DNA of 64,000 bases from positions 3,880,001-3,944,000 of the forward strand of contig NZ_JACHKA010000001.1 in assembly GCF_014203955.1 (NCBI RefSeq), in the 5' to 3' direction. Positions 20,569 through 33,854 of this stretch are shown one piece after another. The notes beneath the pieces are model-generated. The model was not told the origin of the DNA. It searched no databases and was given only the letters and a program-made list of their open reading frames with translations. This DNA comes from Sphingobium lignivorans. Lineage in GTDB: Bacteria; Pseudomonadota; Alphaproteobacteria; Sphingomonadales; Sphingomonadaceae. How positions within the stretch are numbered: the first letter of the stretch is position 1; every line of letters begins with the position of its first letter. The position numbers were made by a program, and so were the translations under genes.

Positions 20569-23028
20569 ATGGTCCACCGCTTCCTTCTCACCGCCAGTAC
20601 GCTTGCCACGGCGCTCCTGGCCGGCACCGCTGCCCTGGCGCAGGACTCCACGCCACCTCAGGACGATCCGACGGTACCACAGGCCGAGAGCCGCTCCGGC
20701 GAGATCGTCGTCACCGCGCGGCGGCGCAGCGAGAACGTGCAGGATGTTCCCATCGCCATCTCGGTGCTGGCAGGCGAGGCCCTCGATGCCCAGGGGGCCT
20801 ACAATATCAACCGCCTCACCCAGTTGCAGCCCACCTTGCAGTTCTTCTCCACCAATCCGCGCAACACCTTCATCAACATTCGCGGCATCGGCGCGCCATT
20901 CGGCCTCACGAACGACGGTTTCGAGCAGGGCGTCGGCATCTACATCGACCAGGTCTATTACAACCGCATCGCCGCGGCGACGCTGGACTTTGTCGACGTC
21001 GAGCAGATCGAGGTGCTGCGCGGCCCGCAAGGCACGCTCTACGGAAAGAACACGACCGCCGGCGCCATCAACATCACAACGCGCCCGCCCAGCTTCGATT
21101 TCGAAGGCAAGGCCGAGATCTCCGTAGGCAATCTCGGCTTCAAGCAAGCCAAGGCTTCGGTGTCCGGCCCGTTCAGCGATACGCTGGCGGCGCGCCTCAG
21201 CATCTCGAGCACGGATCGCCGGGGCACGATCTACAATGTGACGACCGACACATGGATCAACTCGCAGGATAATATCGGCATCCGGGGCGCGCTGCTGTGG
21301 AAACCGGGCGCGGACGTGCGCCTCACCCTGTCGGGCGACTGGAATCTTCAGGATCCGATCTGCTGCGGCCAGATCTATGCCCGTGTCGGCACGACACAGC
21401 GCGCGCTCAATCGGCAATATACCGCCCTGACCGCCCTGTTCCCGGGCTATCAGGTGCCGAGCACCAACCCCTTCGACCGCCTGACCGATCTCGACGCCGA
21501 TCTTTCGGCGCGCAACGAGCATGGCGGCCTGTCGGCCCGGTTGGAATGGGATCTCGGACCCGGCACGCTGACGTCGGTCACCGCCTGGCGCTACTGGGAC
21601 TGGGGGCCGAAGAATGACCGCGATTTCACGGGTCTCCCCGTCTATACGAAGGTCAACAACCCGACCAAGCAGAACCAGTACACGCAGGAACTGCGTTATG
21701 CCTACGCGGCGGACAAGCTGGACTTCGTGGTCGGCGCCTTCGCATTTTATCAGGAAATCCGCACCAGCGGCATCCAGGAGACCGGACCCGCGGCGAGTGC
21801 ATGGCTGCTCGCACCGAGCAATGCCCTGTCGCGCAATCCGGCAGTGCTCAACGGCATCGTCGCGGAGAATGACATTCGCCTCGACAATCTCAGCCTCGCG
21901 ACATTCGGCAAGGTCAACTGGAAGGTCACGGACCGCCTGACCATTTCTCCCGGTGTGCGCGTGAATTACGACCGGAAGGATGGCGTCTATGATTCGGTCG
22001 TGACCGGTACCGCGTCCGACGGCACGCGCCAGCTCATCACCAACGATACGACGCATCCTTATTACAACGATCCGTGGACGGCGGCGCAGCGCGGAACGCA
22101 GGCTTCGCAATTCTTCGAGCCGCGCTTCAGCGACTGGAACCTCTCCTACGACCTCAACCTGTCATATGAGCTGGCGCACGACGTGATGGCCTATGCCACC
22201 TATGCGCGATCGTTCAAGACGGGCGGCATCAACCTCAACGGCGTGCCGAGCCGGGGCGATGGCACGCCGGCGCTCGAGGTCGCCCAGATCAAGCCCGAGA
22301 AAGTCGATCATTTCGAGGCGGGCATCAAGACGCAGTTCTGGAACCGTCGCGGCACTTTCAACATCACTGGCTTCTGGACGGAGATCAAGGACTTCCAGGC
22401 CAGCGTCATCAGCAATGTGAGCGGCAGCAATGTGCTGCGCGGCTATCTTGCCAATGCCGAGAAGGTCCGCGTGCGCGGCATCGAGGCGGACTTCTCGGTC
22501 CGCCCGTCCGATCGCCTCAACGCCTATCTGAGCGGGGCCTTCACCGATCACGAGTTCAGGAAGTTCGTCGATGCGCCCTGCCCGCCCGAGCTGGCGGGCG
22601 GCGCGACCGGTACGCCGCCCGGACCGCCCGCAACCCCGGGCGCCAACAGCCCCGCCAATTGCGATGTCTCTGGGCAGTGGCTGCCCGGCATCTCCAAATG
22701 GGCATTCTCCTGGGGCGCCGAATACAACATCCCCGCCACTGTCCTCGGCCGCCAAGGCCAGGCCTATCTTGGCTATGACGCGAGCTATCGCTCCAAATTC
22801 TCGTCCAACGCCTCCCGGTCGATCTACACGGATATCGACGGCTATTCGGTGCACAATTTCCGCCTCGGATTCCGCACGGACGGCTTCGATCTCTTCGGCT
22901 GGGTGCGCAATGCATTCGACGAGGACTACTTTGAATCGCTGGCGGTCACGCCCGGCAACACCGGCCTGATCTCCGCGCAGCTTGCCGACCCGCGCACCTG
23001 GGGCGGCACGATACGCTTCTCGTTCTGA
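20569..23028 (+). CDS. TonB-dependent outer-membrane receptor
   Basis: An 819-residue receptor with signal peptide (MVHRFLLTASTLATALLAGTAALAQ), a TonB-box-like GEIVVTARRR at 44-53, and a plug domain (VPIAISVLAGEAL ... INIRGIG ... VEQIEVLRGPQGTLYGKNTTAGAINI). A 22-strand-type barrel ends in the terminal aromatic FSF. AGGGGA precedes the ATG at 20569. The sphingomonad-type plug does not reveal the ligand. Context offers two readings: import for the LysR/5-oxoprolinase block downstream, or for the NTF2-like block upstream. Confidence 0.92.
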   Translation: MVHRFLLTASTLATALLAGTAALAQDSTPPQDDPTVPQAESRSGEIVVTARRRSENVQDVPIAISVLAGEALDAQGAYNINRLTQLQPTLQFFSTNPRNTFINIRGIGAPFGLTNDGFEQGVGIYIDQVYYNRIAAATLDFVDVEQIEVLRGPQGTLYGKNTTAGAINITTRPPSFDFEGKAEISVGNLGFKQAKASVSGPFSDTLAARLSISSTDRRGTIYNVTTDTWINSQDNIGIRGALLWKPGADVRLTLSGDWNLQDPICCGQIYARVGTTQRALNRQYTALTALFPGYQVPSTNPFDRLTDLDADLSARNEHGGLSARLEWDLGPGTLTSVTAWRYWDWGPKNDRDFTGLPVYTKVNNPTKQNQYTQELRYAYAADKLDFVVGAFAFYQEIRTSGIQETGPAASAWLLAPSNALSRNPAVLNGIVAENDIRLDNLSLATFGKVNWKVTDRLTISPGVRVNYDRKDGVYDSVVTGTASDGTRQLITNDTTHPYYNDPWTAAQRGTQASQFFEPRFSDWNLSYDLNLSYELAHDVMAYATYARSFKTGGINLNGVPSRGDGTPALEVAQIKPEKVDHFEAGIKTQFWNRRGTFNITGFWTEIKDFQASVISNVSGSNVLRGYLANAEKVRVRGIEADFSVRPSDRLNAYLSGAFTDHEFRKFVDAPCPPELAGGATGTPPGPPATPGANSPANCDVSGQWLPGISKWAFSWGAEYNIPATVLGRQGQAYLGYDASYRSKFSSNASRSIYTDIDGYSVHNFRLGFRTDGFDLFGWVRNAFDEDYFESLAVTPGNTGLISAQLADPRTWGGTIRFSF

Positions 23029-23103
23029 CCAGATGAGCTCCGGATCATGCGGCAGCGACGCAGGTCGAAAGGTTGCGCATGCCGCGGAGTCATATTGAAA
23101 ATC

Positions 23104-23136
23104 GGAGCCGCGCCGGGACTGGGCCGGCGCGGCTCC
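23104..23136 (+). terminator. Hairpin after TonB receptor
   Basis: GGAGCCGCGCCGG and its exact complement form a 13-bp stem around the loop GACTGGG, 75 bp after the receptor stop codon. No T-run follows, but the stem is very stable. Confidence 0.6.
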
Positions 23137-23395
23137 GTGCGACCCGTCAGCGCTGGACTCTCATGTGCGTCTTGACGAGAAACCGATCGACGACCGGCAC
23201 CGAGCCAAGGATCGCGGACGGCCCCACCCCCTGGGCCGCCACCCGACCGCCATCCCCCCGGCAGCCAGACTTCGCGTTTGGCTCGACAGCCTCATTCCGC
23301 AGCATCATTTTCGCCTTTCCGGCAGGTTCCGCGCCCCCTCGCTTCACCTGGGAATATAAGGCAGGCCTTTTGTTGACAAAGCAACTCATTAATGA

Positions 23396-23423
23396 CTTAT
23401 TAATCCCATAAGCCATTCCTTAT
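23396..23423. promoter_or_regulatory. LysR-type binding half-sites upstream of lysR
   Basis: CTTAT (23396-23400), N7, ATAAG (23408-23412), N6, CTTAT (23419-23423). The first pair is a T-N11-A-type LysR box and the third half-site extends the array toward the gene. It overlaps the probable -10 element, as expected for an autoregulated LysR gene. Confidence 0.5.
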
Positions 23424-23445
23424 CAGGGAGGGTTGGTAAGCGGCA

Positions 23446-24363
23446 ATGCGACGACAGGCTGGGGACTTCACCCTGCGTCAGCTCGACATCTTCGTGTCCG
23501 TCGCACGATCGGGCAGCTTTGCGCTCGCCGCCGACCAGCTCGGCATTTCCCAACCCGCCGTCAGCGATCATATGAGCACGCTCGAAAGGCATCTGGGCTA
23601 CAAGCTGTTCGACCGGCGGCGCGGGACCACGCCGGTCCTGACCCGCGAGGGCTTCGAGATGCTGCAGCGGGCCGAAACATTGCTCTCCGCCAGCCAGCCC
23701 CTGCGCGGCAAGGCCGCGCCCCGCGACGCCGAGGAAAAGACGACGATCCGCCTCTCCCTCGGCGATCGCTCCCGTGATCTCTTTCTCCGGTCCCTGATGG
23801 CCCGCATTTATACGGAGCTCCCGAACATCGAGGTCCAGATCGTCCCCGCCGTGGCGCCGGGGCAGATCGCCGCGGCGCTGGAGAAACGGGACATCGACCT
23901 GCTTCTGTACACGATCGGCCGCCCGCCGCTGCGCCTGCCAAACATCCATGTGCTGGGCGACGTGCCCATCCTGCTGGTCGGCGCGCCCGAGACGCTCCAT
24001 CTGCTGGAGACGGGGAGGCTGGCCGTGGAGGATCTTCAGTTCATCCTCCCCGATTTCGGCGGCGCGGCCGAACACTGGCTGGAGCGGCAACTCAATGCCG
24101 CCGGCATCCGCCCCCGCCGCGCGGTGCGCTATCTGGATTTTCCGGACGTCATCCAGACCATCGTCGAGGAGGGCCTGGGCGTCTCGATCCTCACGGAAGA
24201 ACAGGTCGCGCCCGCCCTCGCGGAAGGTCGGCTTGTGCGCTTTGGCCCCGAGCTGGAGCCGATGCGGCGGATCATTGCACGGTCGCCGCGTGCGCCACGC
24301 GCGGTCGATGCGCTGGAACAGCTTCTGATTACCGAGATCAGTCGCCAGCTGCGCCACCGCTGA
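23446..24363 (+). CDS. LysR family transcriptional regulator
   Basis: A 305-residue LTTR. The N-terminal winged helix ([40 protein letters not shown]) covers residues 8-67, and the two-lobed effector domain runs from about 95 ([16 protein letters not shown]) to the end. It is transcribed in the same direction as the 5-oxoprolinase that starts 77 bp later, an arrangement that suggests local control of that block. The effector may be 5-oxoproline or its precursor, which is inference. Confidence 0.92.
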   Translation: MRRQAGDFTLRQLDIFVSVARSGSFALAADQLGISQPAVSDHMSTLERHLGYKLFDRRRGTTPVLTREGFEMLQRAETLLSASQPLRGKAAPRDAEEKTTIRLSLGDRSRDLFLRSLMARIYTELPNIEVQIVPAVAPGQIAAALEKRDIDLLLYTIGRPPLRLPNIHVLGDVPILLVGAPETLHLLETGRLAVEDLQFILPDFGGAAEHWLERQLNAAGIRPRRAVRYLDFPDVIQTIVEEGLGVSILTEEQVAPALAEGRLVRFGPELEPMRRIIARSPRAPRAVDALEQLLITEISRQLRHR

Positions 24364-24440
24364 CATGCGCCGGACGCGCAGCCGGCTCGGGATCGGCAGA
24401 TGTTTCCATCCGCCGGAAAAATACTCTAGGCAGAGCATCC

Positions 24441-28043
<3,603 letters not shown>

Positions 28044-28123
28044 CCCGCTCACGCCGCCATGCGATCAATGGCTGGATGGAACGGCAAAAGCCATGACGGC
28101 CGGAACAGGGGGGCGCTGACATC

Positions 28124-28810
28124 ATGTGGGTATTGCTCGGCATTGCGGTGATCGTCGTGGGCTTCATGCTCCGCTTCAATCCGCTACTCGTCATCATGGT
28201 CTCGGCGCTGGTGACGGGGCTGGCCGCCGGTCTCGATCCGATCGCCATCGTCTCCGCTTTCGGCAAGGCCTTCAACGAGACCCGCTATGTCAGCATCATC
28301 TGGATCGTGCTGCCGGTCATCGGCCTGCTCGAGGCCTATGGGCTGCAGGAGCGGGCCAAGGCGCTGATCGGCGGGCTGAGAGGCGCCACGGTCGGCAAGC
28401 TCCTCACCGGCTATCTGCTGCTGCGACAGGCAACGGCGGCGATCGGCCTCACCTCGGTTGCCGGACATCCCCAGACGGTGCGTCCGCTGGTTGCACCGAT
28501 GGCGCAGGCCGCCGCCGAGGCGCAGGCGGGCGACCTGCCCGAGGAGATGCGCGAGGAAATCAAGGGCTGGTCCGCGGCGACGGACAATGTCGGCCTCTTC
28601 TTCGGCGAGGATATCTTCCTCGCCATCGGGTCGATCCTGCTCATCGTCGGCCTGCTCGACCAATATGGCATTCATGTCCAGCCGCTCCAGCTTTCGCTGT
28701 GGGCAATTCCCACTGCGATCAGTGCCTTCCTCATCCATGGTTTCCGGCTGTGGCGGCTCGACCGGCGCGTCAGTGCCCTTAAGGCCGAAGGGACGGAGAC
28801 CCGGCCATGA
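28124..28810 (+). CDS. DUF969 membrane protein (putative 5-oxoproline transporter subunit)
   Basis: A 228-residue membrane protein with about five hydrophobic segments, starting MWVLLGIAVIVVGFMLRFNPLLVIMVSALVTG-type and including the conserved WIVLPVIGLLEAYGLQERA. DUF969 pairs with DUF979 in many genomes, next to 5-oxoprolinase or pyroglutamyl peptidase genes, and the pair has been proposed as a 5-oxoproline transporter. It starts 80 bp after the 5-oxoprolinase, and its stop overlaps the next start by ATGA. Confidence 0.85.
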   Translation: MWVLLGIAVIVVGFMLRFNPLLVIMVSALVTGLAAGLDPIAIVSAFGKAFNETRYVSIIWIVLPVIGLLEAYGLQERAKALIGGLRGATVGKLLTGYLLLRQATAAIGLTSVAGHPQTVRPLVAPMAQAAAEAQAGDLPEEMREEIKGWSAATDNVGLFFGEDIFLAIGSILLIVGLLDQYGIHVQPLQLSLWAIPTAISAFLIHGFRLWRLDRRVSALKAEGTETRP

Positions 28811-29748
28811 TCACGCTCGGCTGGGTCTATGTGCTCGCGGGCGGGGCCTTCGCGGCTTTCGCCGTGCTCGGCCTCTCCGACAATGCCAATCCGAAGCGGT
28901 TCGGCAATGCCGCCTTCTGGGGCCTGATGGCACTCAGCATGTGGGCTGGCGACTTCCTGGGTGACCTGGGCAACGGGCTGCTCGTGCTCGCGCTGGTTGC
29001 CATTGCCGGGATCGGCGCACTAGGCCGGAGCGGCGGCGGGGACGTGGCCCCCGCCCTGCGCGCGGAGCGCAGCCGCCGCTTCGGCAACGGGCTGTTCCTG
29101 ATCGCCCTGGTCATTCCGGCGAGCGCCCTGCTCGGCACCGTCGCCCTACGCCATTTGCCGACGCTCATCGATGTGAAGCAGGTGACGCTCATCAGCCTCG
29201 CTCTGGGTGTGCTGCTGGCGCTCGCTTATGGCCATGCCCGCCTGCGCGCCGCGCCGATGCTACCGCTGCAGCAGGGCCGGCGGCTGATGGATCAGGTCGG
29301 CTGGGCGGCCATCCTGCCACAGATGCTCGCCAGCCTGGGCGCCGTGTTCGCGCTCGCCGGAGTGGGCGAGGCGGTGGGCGGCATCATCCAGCTTGCCATC
29401 CCCGAGGGCAGCCTGCTCGGCGCCGTGATCGCCTTCGGCCTCGGCATGGCGCTCTTCACCATCGTGATGGGCAATGCCTTCGCTGCCTTTCCGGTGATGA
29501 TCGCCGCGATCGGCATGCCCCTGCTCATCACGCGCTACGGCGGCGACCCCACCATCATATCCGCTATCGGCATGCTCGCCGGCTTCTGCGGCACGCTGAT
29601 GACGCCGATGGCCGCCAACTTCAATCTCGTGCCCGCGGCATTGCTGGAGCTGAAGGACGAATATGGCGTGATCCGTCGCCAGATCGGCACCGCCCTCCCA
29701 TTGCTCGCTGTCAACATCGCGCTCATCTATCTACTGGCTTTCCGATGA
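28807..29748 (+). CDS. DUF979 membrane protein (putative 5-oxoproline transporter subunit)
   Basis: A 313-residue polytopic membrane protein (about 9-10 segments). Conserved-looking pieces are ALFTIVMGNAFAAFPVM and GMLAGFCGTLMTPMAANFN in the C-terminal half. It overlaps DUF969 upstream and DUF2891 downstream by four bases each, so all three are coupled. It is presumed to form one inner-membrane transporter with DUF969. Confidence 0.87.
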   Translation: MITLGWVYVLAGGAFAAFAVLGLSDNANPKRFGNAAFWGLMALSMWAGDFLGDLGNGLLVLALVAIAGIGALGRSGGGDVAPALRAERSRRFGNGLFLIALVIPASALLGTVALRHLPTLIDVKQVTLISLALGVLLALAYGHARLRAAPMLPLQQGRRLMDQVGWAAILPQMLASLGAVFALAGVGEAVGGIIQLAIPEGSLLGAVIAFGLGMALFTIVMGNAFAAFPVMIAAIGMPLLITRYGGDPTIISAIGMLAGFCGTLMTPMAANFNLVPAALLELKDEYGVIRRQIGTALPLLAVNIALIYLLAFR

Positions 29749-30737
29749 CAGATCTCACGCCCGACATCGCGTCCCGCTTCGCGCGGCTCACCCTTGGCCA
29801 TCTGGGCCGGCAATATCCCTACAAGATGGATCTGGTGATGAACGGCCCGGCAGATGCGCGGCCGCCCATCACCCACAATCCCATCTTCCATGGCAGCTTC
29901 GACTGGCATAGCTGCGTGCATGGCTGGTGGCAGGTCATGCGCCTGATGCGGCTCTTCCCGGCCATGCTGGAGGCCGCCGAGATCCGGGCGCGGGCCGACG
30001 CCATGCTGGTGCCGGACAAGGTCGCAGGCGAGATCGCCTGGTTCGAGCGGCCCAATGGCGGCAATGCCTCCCGGCCCTATGGCTGGGCCTGGCTGCTCGC
30101 GCTGCACCATGAGCTGACGCAGCATGACGGACCCTGGGCGGATGCCATCGAGCCACTGGCCCACAATCTCGCCGGCCGTCTCGCCAATCATCTGCCCAAG
30201 CTCACTTATCCCATCCGCGTCGGCACGCATTTCAACTCCAGCTTCGCGCTCACGCTGGCGCATCGCTGGGCGGAAGAGCGCGACCCGTCACTGCGGACGC
30301 TGATCGAGCAGCGCGCACGGGACTGGTTCATGGAAGATCGCGATTGCCAGGCCTGGGAGCCGGGCGGTGACGAATTCCTTTCCTCTGCCCTCTGCGAAGC
30401 ACTGCTGATGAGCCGCGTGCTGCCACGGGAAGAATTCGCACGCTGGTTCGGGGCATTCCTGCCCCGCGCCGCATCGGGGCAGCCCGCGACGCTTTTCACG
30501 CCCGCTCTCGTCTCGGATCGCAGCGACGGGAAGATTGCGCATCTCGACGGCCTCAACCTGTCCCGGGCATGGTGCTGGCGCGCCATCGGCGCCCGGCTCG
30601 CGCCCCATCCGCTGGAGGCTGTCATCGCGCCGGTGCTGCAGGCTCATCTCGATGCCAGCCTGCCGCATGTCGCGGGTGACTATATGGGAGAGCACTGGCT
30701 CGCGACCTATGCCCTGCTGGCGCTCGGCGGCGACTGA
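29745..30737 (+). CDS. DUF2891 protein of unknown function
   Basis: A 330-residue soluble protein without signal peptide. Its many aromatic and His residues sit in helix-rich repeats: FHGSFDWHSCVHGWW near 47-61, YGWAWLLALHHEL near 106-118, GTHFNSSFALTLAHRWA near 160-176, and GEHWLATYALLAL at the end. The pattern suggests an alpha/alpha-barrel enzyme of the glycosidase or epimerase fold, which is inference. ATGA overlap with DUF979 ties it to 5-oxoproline use; it could act on the imported compound or an upstream N-terminal pyroglutamyl conjugate. Confidence 0.8.
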   Translation: MTDLTPDIASRFARLTLGHLGRQYPYKMDLVMNGPADARPPITHNPIFHGSFDWHSCVHGWWQVMRLMRLFPAMLEAAEIRARADAMLVPDKVAGEIAWFERPNGGNASRPYGWAWLLALHHELTQHDGPWADAIEPLAHNLAGRLANHLPKLTYPIRVGTHFNSSFALTLAHRWAEERDPSLRTLIEQRARDWFMEDRDCQAWEPGGDEFLSSALCEALLMSRVLPREEFARWFGAFLPRAASGQPATLFTPALVSDRSDGKIAHLDGLNLSRAWCWRAIGARLAPHPLEAVIAPVLQAHLDASLPHVAGDYMGEHWLATYALLALGGD

Positions 30738-30847
30738 ACGGCCCCAACCTCTCCATCGAGGCTGCATGCCTCCTTAACCATCCTGCTATAGGGTGAGGCG
30801 CCTAAACGCCCGGGGGGGATTCGGGCGGACGGGGAGCATCGAGCAGC

Positions 30848-33154
30848 ATGACGCGCTGGCCGCGACGGGGAACCATTCCGGCACTTATACTGGCCCTTTC
30901 CGCCTGTGGCGGTGGCGGCAGCATCAATTCGACGCCGGCGCCGGCGCCTTCTCCCTTGCCGACGCCTGCCCCGACGACTGCGCCAACACCCGCACCTTCG
31001 CCAACGCCCACACCGGCCGCCAGCTTCGACACCGCGGAGTATCGGCAGTCCAGCGGGCCGTCCCATCATGGCGGGATAACGGCTTATGCCGCAGGTGCCT
31101 CGGGCGCAGGCGTCACGGTGGCAGTCCTGGACAGTGGCCTCTCCGATCCTGCCGGCGAGTTCACCGGTCGCATCAGCGCCGCCTCGCGGGGCTTTGGCAG
31201 CAACACGAGCTATGCGGACGTCGAGGGGCACGGCACCGCGGTCTCGGCCGTCCTCGCCGCCGGACGCAATGACCGGCACATCATGGGCATGGCCTGGGGC
31301 GCGACGCTCATGGCCTTGCGCACGGACGACCAAAGCAATTGCAGCGACAGCGGCTGCACGCACCCTACCAGCGCAATCGCCAGCGCCATCGATCACGCAT
31401 GGCAAAACGGCGCCCGGGTCATCAACATCTCGCTCGGCGGGGGGACGGCCCCCGGCCAGCTGCTGCAGGCAGTGAGCCGCGCCACGGCGGCCGGCACTAT
31501 CATCGTCGTTGCCGCCGGCAACAATCTCGAGGGCGAAGCGCCGCTGGTCTCGCCGGACGCCCTCGCGCAATCCTTCGCTGATCCCGCTTATGCTCGCGGA
31601 CTGGTCATCATCGCTTCGTCCGTGAACGAGAATGACACGGTGAGCGGCTTCTCGGCAGGCGTTTTCGGCTTCGAAACGGTGAGCCTCGCCGCGCTGGGCA
31701 ATCGCGTGCGCACCATCGATCATGAGGGCGTGGACTATCTCTATACCGGCACGTCGCTGGCCGCGCCGCAGATATCGGGTGCCGCGGCGCTGCTGGCACA
31801 GGCCTTCCCCAATCTCTCCGGCAGGCAGATCGTGGATCTGCTGCTCTCGACGGCACGGGACGTCGGCGCGCCCGGCGCGGACGCGCGCTATGGCAGGGGC
31901 ATTCTCGACGTGGCGGCGGCGTTCGCGCCGCAGGGGCAGCTTCGCGTCGCCGGCACTGGCCTCGCCGTCACGCCCGGCGCGAACAGCGCGCTCTCCGCGC
32001 CCATGGGTGACGTGACCGGCGCAGCGCTCGGCACCGTCGCGCTCGATGCTCTGGCGCGCGCCTACCGGGTCGATCTCTCGCCGGGCTTCCTGCGGCGAGG
32101 GTCCATGCACTCACTCGGCGCCGCGCTCGACCAGCATGCGCGCCATGTCACAATGGGGAGCGAGGCGCTGGCCCTCTCGCTGAACGTGGCGCCGGTCATG
32201 GGAAGCCTGTCTTCCGCCGGATCATCGCTTCTGGATGTGGAGCGCGGGCGCCAATCCCGCCTTCTCTCCGGCGTCCTGGAAGCCCGCTTTTCCACCGACA
32301 TGGCCATGACGCTCGGCTTGCGAACCGGCTTCTCCGCGCTTGCAACGCGCGCGCGGGGCGGCGCTGCACCCACGTTCCTCATGGCCGACCATGGCTTCGA
32401 TGCGCAGCGCGGAGATTTGCGGCCGGCAGGCGCCATGATGCTCTCCCGCAGGCTGGGCGAAGGCTTCAGCCTGACAGGCGGCTTTGAGACCGGCCATGTC
32501 GGCGCGCCTGTGCATCGGCCCGGCGTGACCGACCCGGTGGCGACGCGCCCTGCTCCTTATCATGCCGTCAGCATGACGATCGGAATGGAGCGGAGCGCGG
32601 CCGCCCTTTCTGCTGGCCTGACTCTCATGGACGAACCGGCAAGCGCGCTTGGCGCCCGGTTCGATCCGCTACTCGGCGGCCAGTCCGCTCGCACGCTGTT
32701 CGCGAGGCTCGGCGGATCGATGCGAGTCGCGCCGCAACTGACCCTTTCGGCCAACTGGCAACATGGCTGGACGCATGCGGCCGCCGGCGGCCTGCTCACC
32801 CGGGGCGGCCAACTCGCCAGCGAAAGCTGGTCAATCGACCTTGCCCGCCGCAATCTCTTCGCGTCGGACGATTTACTGGGCATCCGCATCGCGCAGCCGC
32901 TGCGCGTCGTTGCCAGCCGTTTCGATCTCGCCCTGCCAGACCAGTGGGACTGGGAAACGCAGGTCGCCACCAGCCGCGTGGTGCCGCTCGACCTCGCGCC
33001 GGGTGGCCGGGAACGCAATCACGAGCTGAGCTATGCGCGATCCGTCGGCCCCGGCTGGCTGGGCGCCAATCTTTTCCTGCGGGAACAAGGCGGCAATATC
33101 GCCGCGATGCCGGACGACCTGGGGCTCGCGCTGCGCTGGTCCGCGCGCTTCTGA
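30848..33154 (+). CDS. Subtilisin-type (S8) serine peptidase autotransporter, lipoprotein
   Basis: A 768-residue protein. It has a lipobox signal LSAC with Cys20 followed by GGGGS, and a Pro/Thr/Ala linker at 30-58 made of repeated PxPxPT units. The S8 domain has the triad D95 (AVLDSG), H128 (EGHGTAVS) and S303 (GTSLAAPQ). From about residue 500 to the end lies a beta-barrel autotransporter-type domain closing in ARF. The architecture resembles NalP-like surface proteases: exported, lipid-anchored, then displayed or released. The -10-like TATAGG at about 30786 is a possible promoter. It is convergent with ssb, 8 bp apart. Confidence 0.88.
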   Translation: MTRWPRRGTIPALILALSACGGGGSINSTPAPAPSPLPTPAPTTAPTPAPSPTPTPAASFDTAEYRQSSGPSHHGGITAYAAGASGAGVTVAVLDSGLSDPAGEFTGRISAASRGFGSNTSYADVEGHGTAVSAVLAAGRNDRHIMGMAWGATLMALRTDDQSNCSDSGCTHPTSAIASAIDHAWQNGARVINISLGGGTAPGQLLQAVSRATAAGTIIVVAAGNNLEGEAPLVSPDALAQSFADPAYARGLVIIASSVNENDTVSGFSAGVFGFETVSLAALGNRVRTIDHEGVDYLYTGTSLAAPQISGAAALLAQAFPNLSGRQIVDLLLSTARDVGAPGADARYGRGILDVAAAFAPQGQLRVAGTGLAVTPGANSALSAPMGDVTGAALGTVALDALARAYRVDLSPGFLRRGSMHSLGAALDQHARHVTMGSEALALSLNVAPVMGSLSSAGSSLLDVERGRQSRLLSGVLEARFSTDMAMTLGLRTGFSALATRARGGAAPTFLMADHGFDAQRGDLRPAGAMMLSRRLGEGFSLTGGFETGHVGAPVHRPGVTDPVATRPAPYHAVSMTIGMERSAAALSAGLTLMDEPASALGARFDPLLGGQSARTLFARLGGSMRVAPQLTLSANWQHGWTHAAAGGLLTRGGQLASESWSIDLARRNLFASDDLLGIRIAQPLRVVASRFDLALPDQWDWETQVATSRVVPLDLAPGGRERNHELSYARSVGPGWLGANLFLREQGGNIAAMPDDLGLALRWSARF

Positions 33155-33162
33155 AAGCGGAC

Positions 33163-33693
33163 TCAGAAGGGAATTTCGTCGTCGTCGAAGCCGTCGTTGA
33201 ATGGGCTCGCGCCAGAGGCCGGGCGGGCCCCGCCGGACGAACGCGCGCCCGCGCCGCCGCCGAAACCGCCGCCCATGTCATCGCCGCCAGCGCCCCAGCC
33301 TTCGTTGCGCCGGCCGCCACCTTCGCCGCTGCCCCCGCCAGGGCCGCCGTCCAGCATGGTCATGACCGCGCCGGGGCCGGACAGGACGATCTCGGTCGTG
33401 TAGCGATCCTGTCCGTTCTGGTCCTGCCACTTGCGGGTCTGCAGCGAGCCTTCGATATAGACCTTCTTGCCCTTGCGCAGATACTTCTCGGCGATGCCGA
33501 TGAGTCCGTCCGACCGGATCACGACATTGTGCCACTCGGTGCGCTCGCGCCGCTCGCCGCTCTGGCGATCGGTCCAGTTGTCCGACGTGGCAATGCGGAT
33601 GTTGCAGATGCGCCCGCCGTTGGAGAAGCTCTTCACTTCCGGATCGGCGCCGAGATTTCCGACGAGAATGACCTTGTTGACGCTGCCTGCCAT
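33163..33693 (-). CDS. ssb: Single-stranded DNA-binding protein
   Basis: Binds single-stranded DNA during replication and repair. The 176-residue protein has the OB fold ([16 protein letters not shown] ... WHNVVI ... [20 protein letters not shown]) over the first 110 residues, a Gly-rich linker, and the acidic partner-binding tip DDDEIPF. Length and tip are canonical. Confidence 0.97.
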   Translation of the reverse strand: MAGSVNKVILVGNLGADPEVKSFSNGGRICNIRIATSDNWTDRQSGERRERTEWHNVVIRSDGLIGIAEKYLRKGKKVYIEGSLQTRKWQDQNGQDRYTTEIVLSGPGAVMTMLDGGPGGGSGEGGGRRNEGWGAGGDDMGGGFGGGAGARSSGGARPASGASPFNDGFDDDEIPF

Positions 33694-33854
33694 GAAGCTC
33701 TCCGAAAGCGGGATAGGGAATTGCCCCCGCTTATAGACGCGCCGCGCGGCTCGTCCAGTCCGCCGCTGGGGCCGATCGCCATTCAGCCGATCGCGGGTCC
33801 GCGTCGCGGGCGATCATGAGGCGGAAGGGTCGTTGGACCTGAACCCGGCCCGAC

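Larger units (their letters stand above)
23029..23445. other. Gene-free 417-bp interval
   Basis: Between the receptor and lysR genes. It holds a strong hairpin (23104-23136), about 230 bp of GC-rich sequence in which open frames on both strands look like chance, and an AT-rich lysR promoter region from about 23360 with TTGACA at 23373-23378 and TATTAA at 23398-23403. Confidence 0.6.

Noticed and set aside
23073-23416. Overlapping frames on both strands before lysR
   Set aside because: They cover the terminator hairpin and the lysR promoter, and lack ribosome sites and known motifs.
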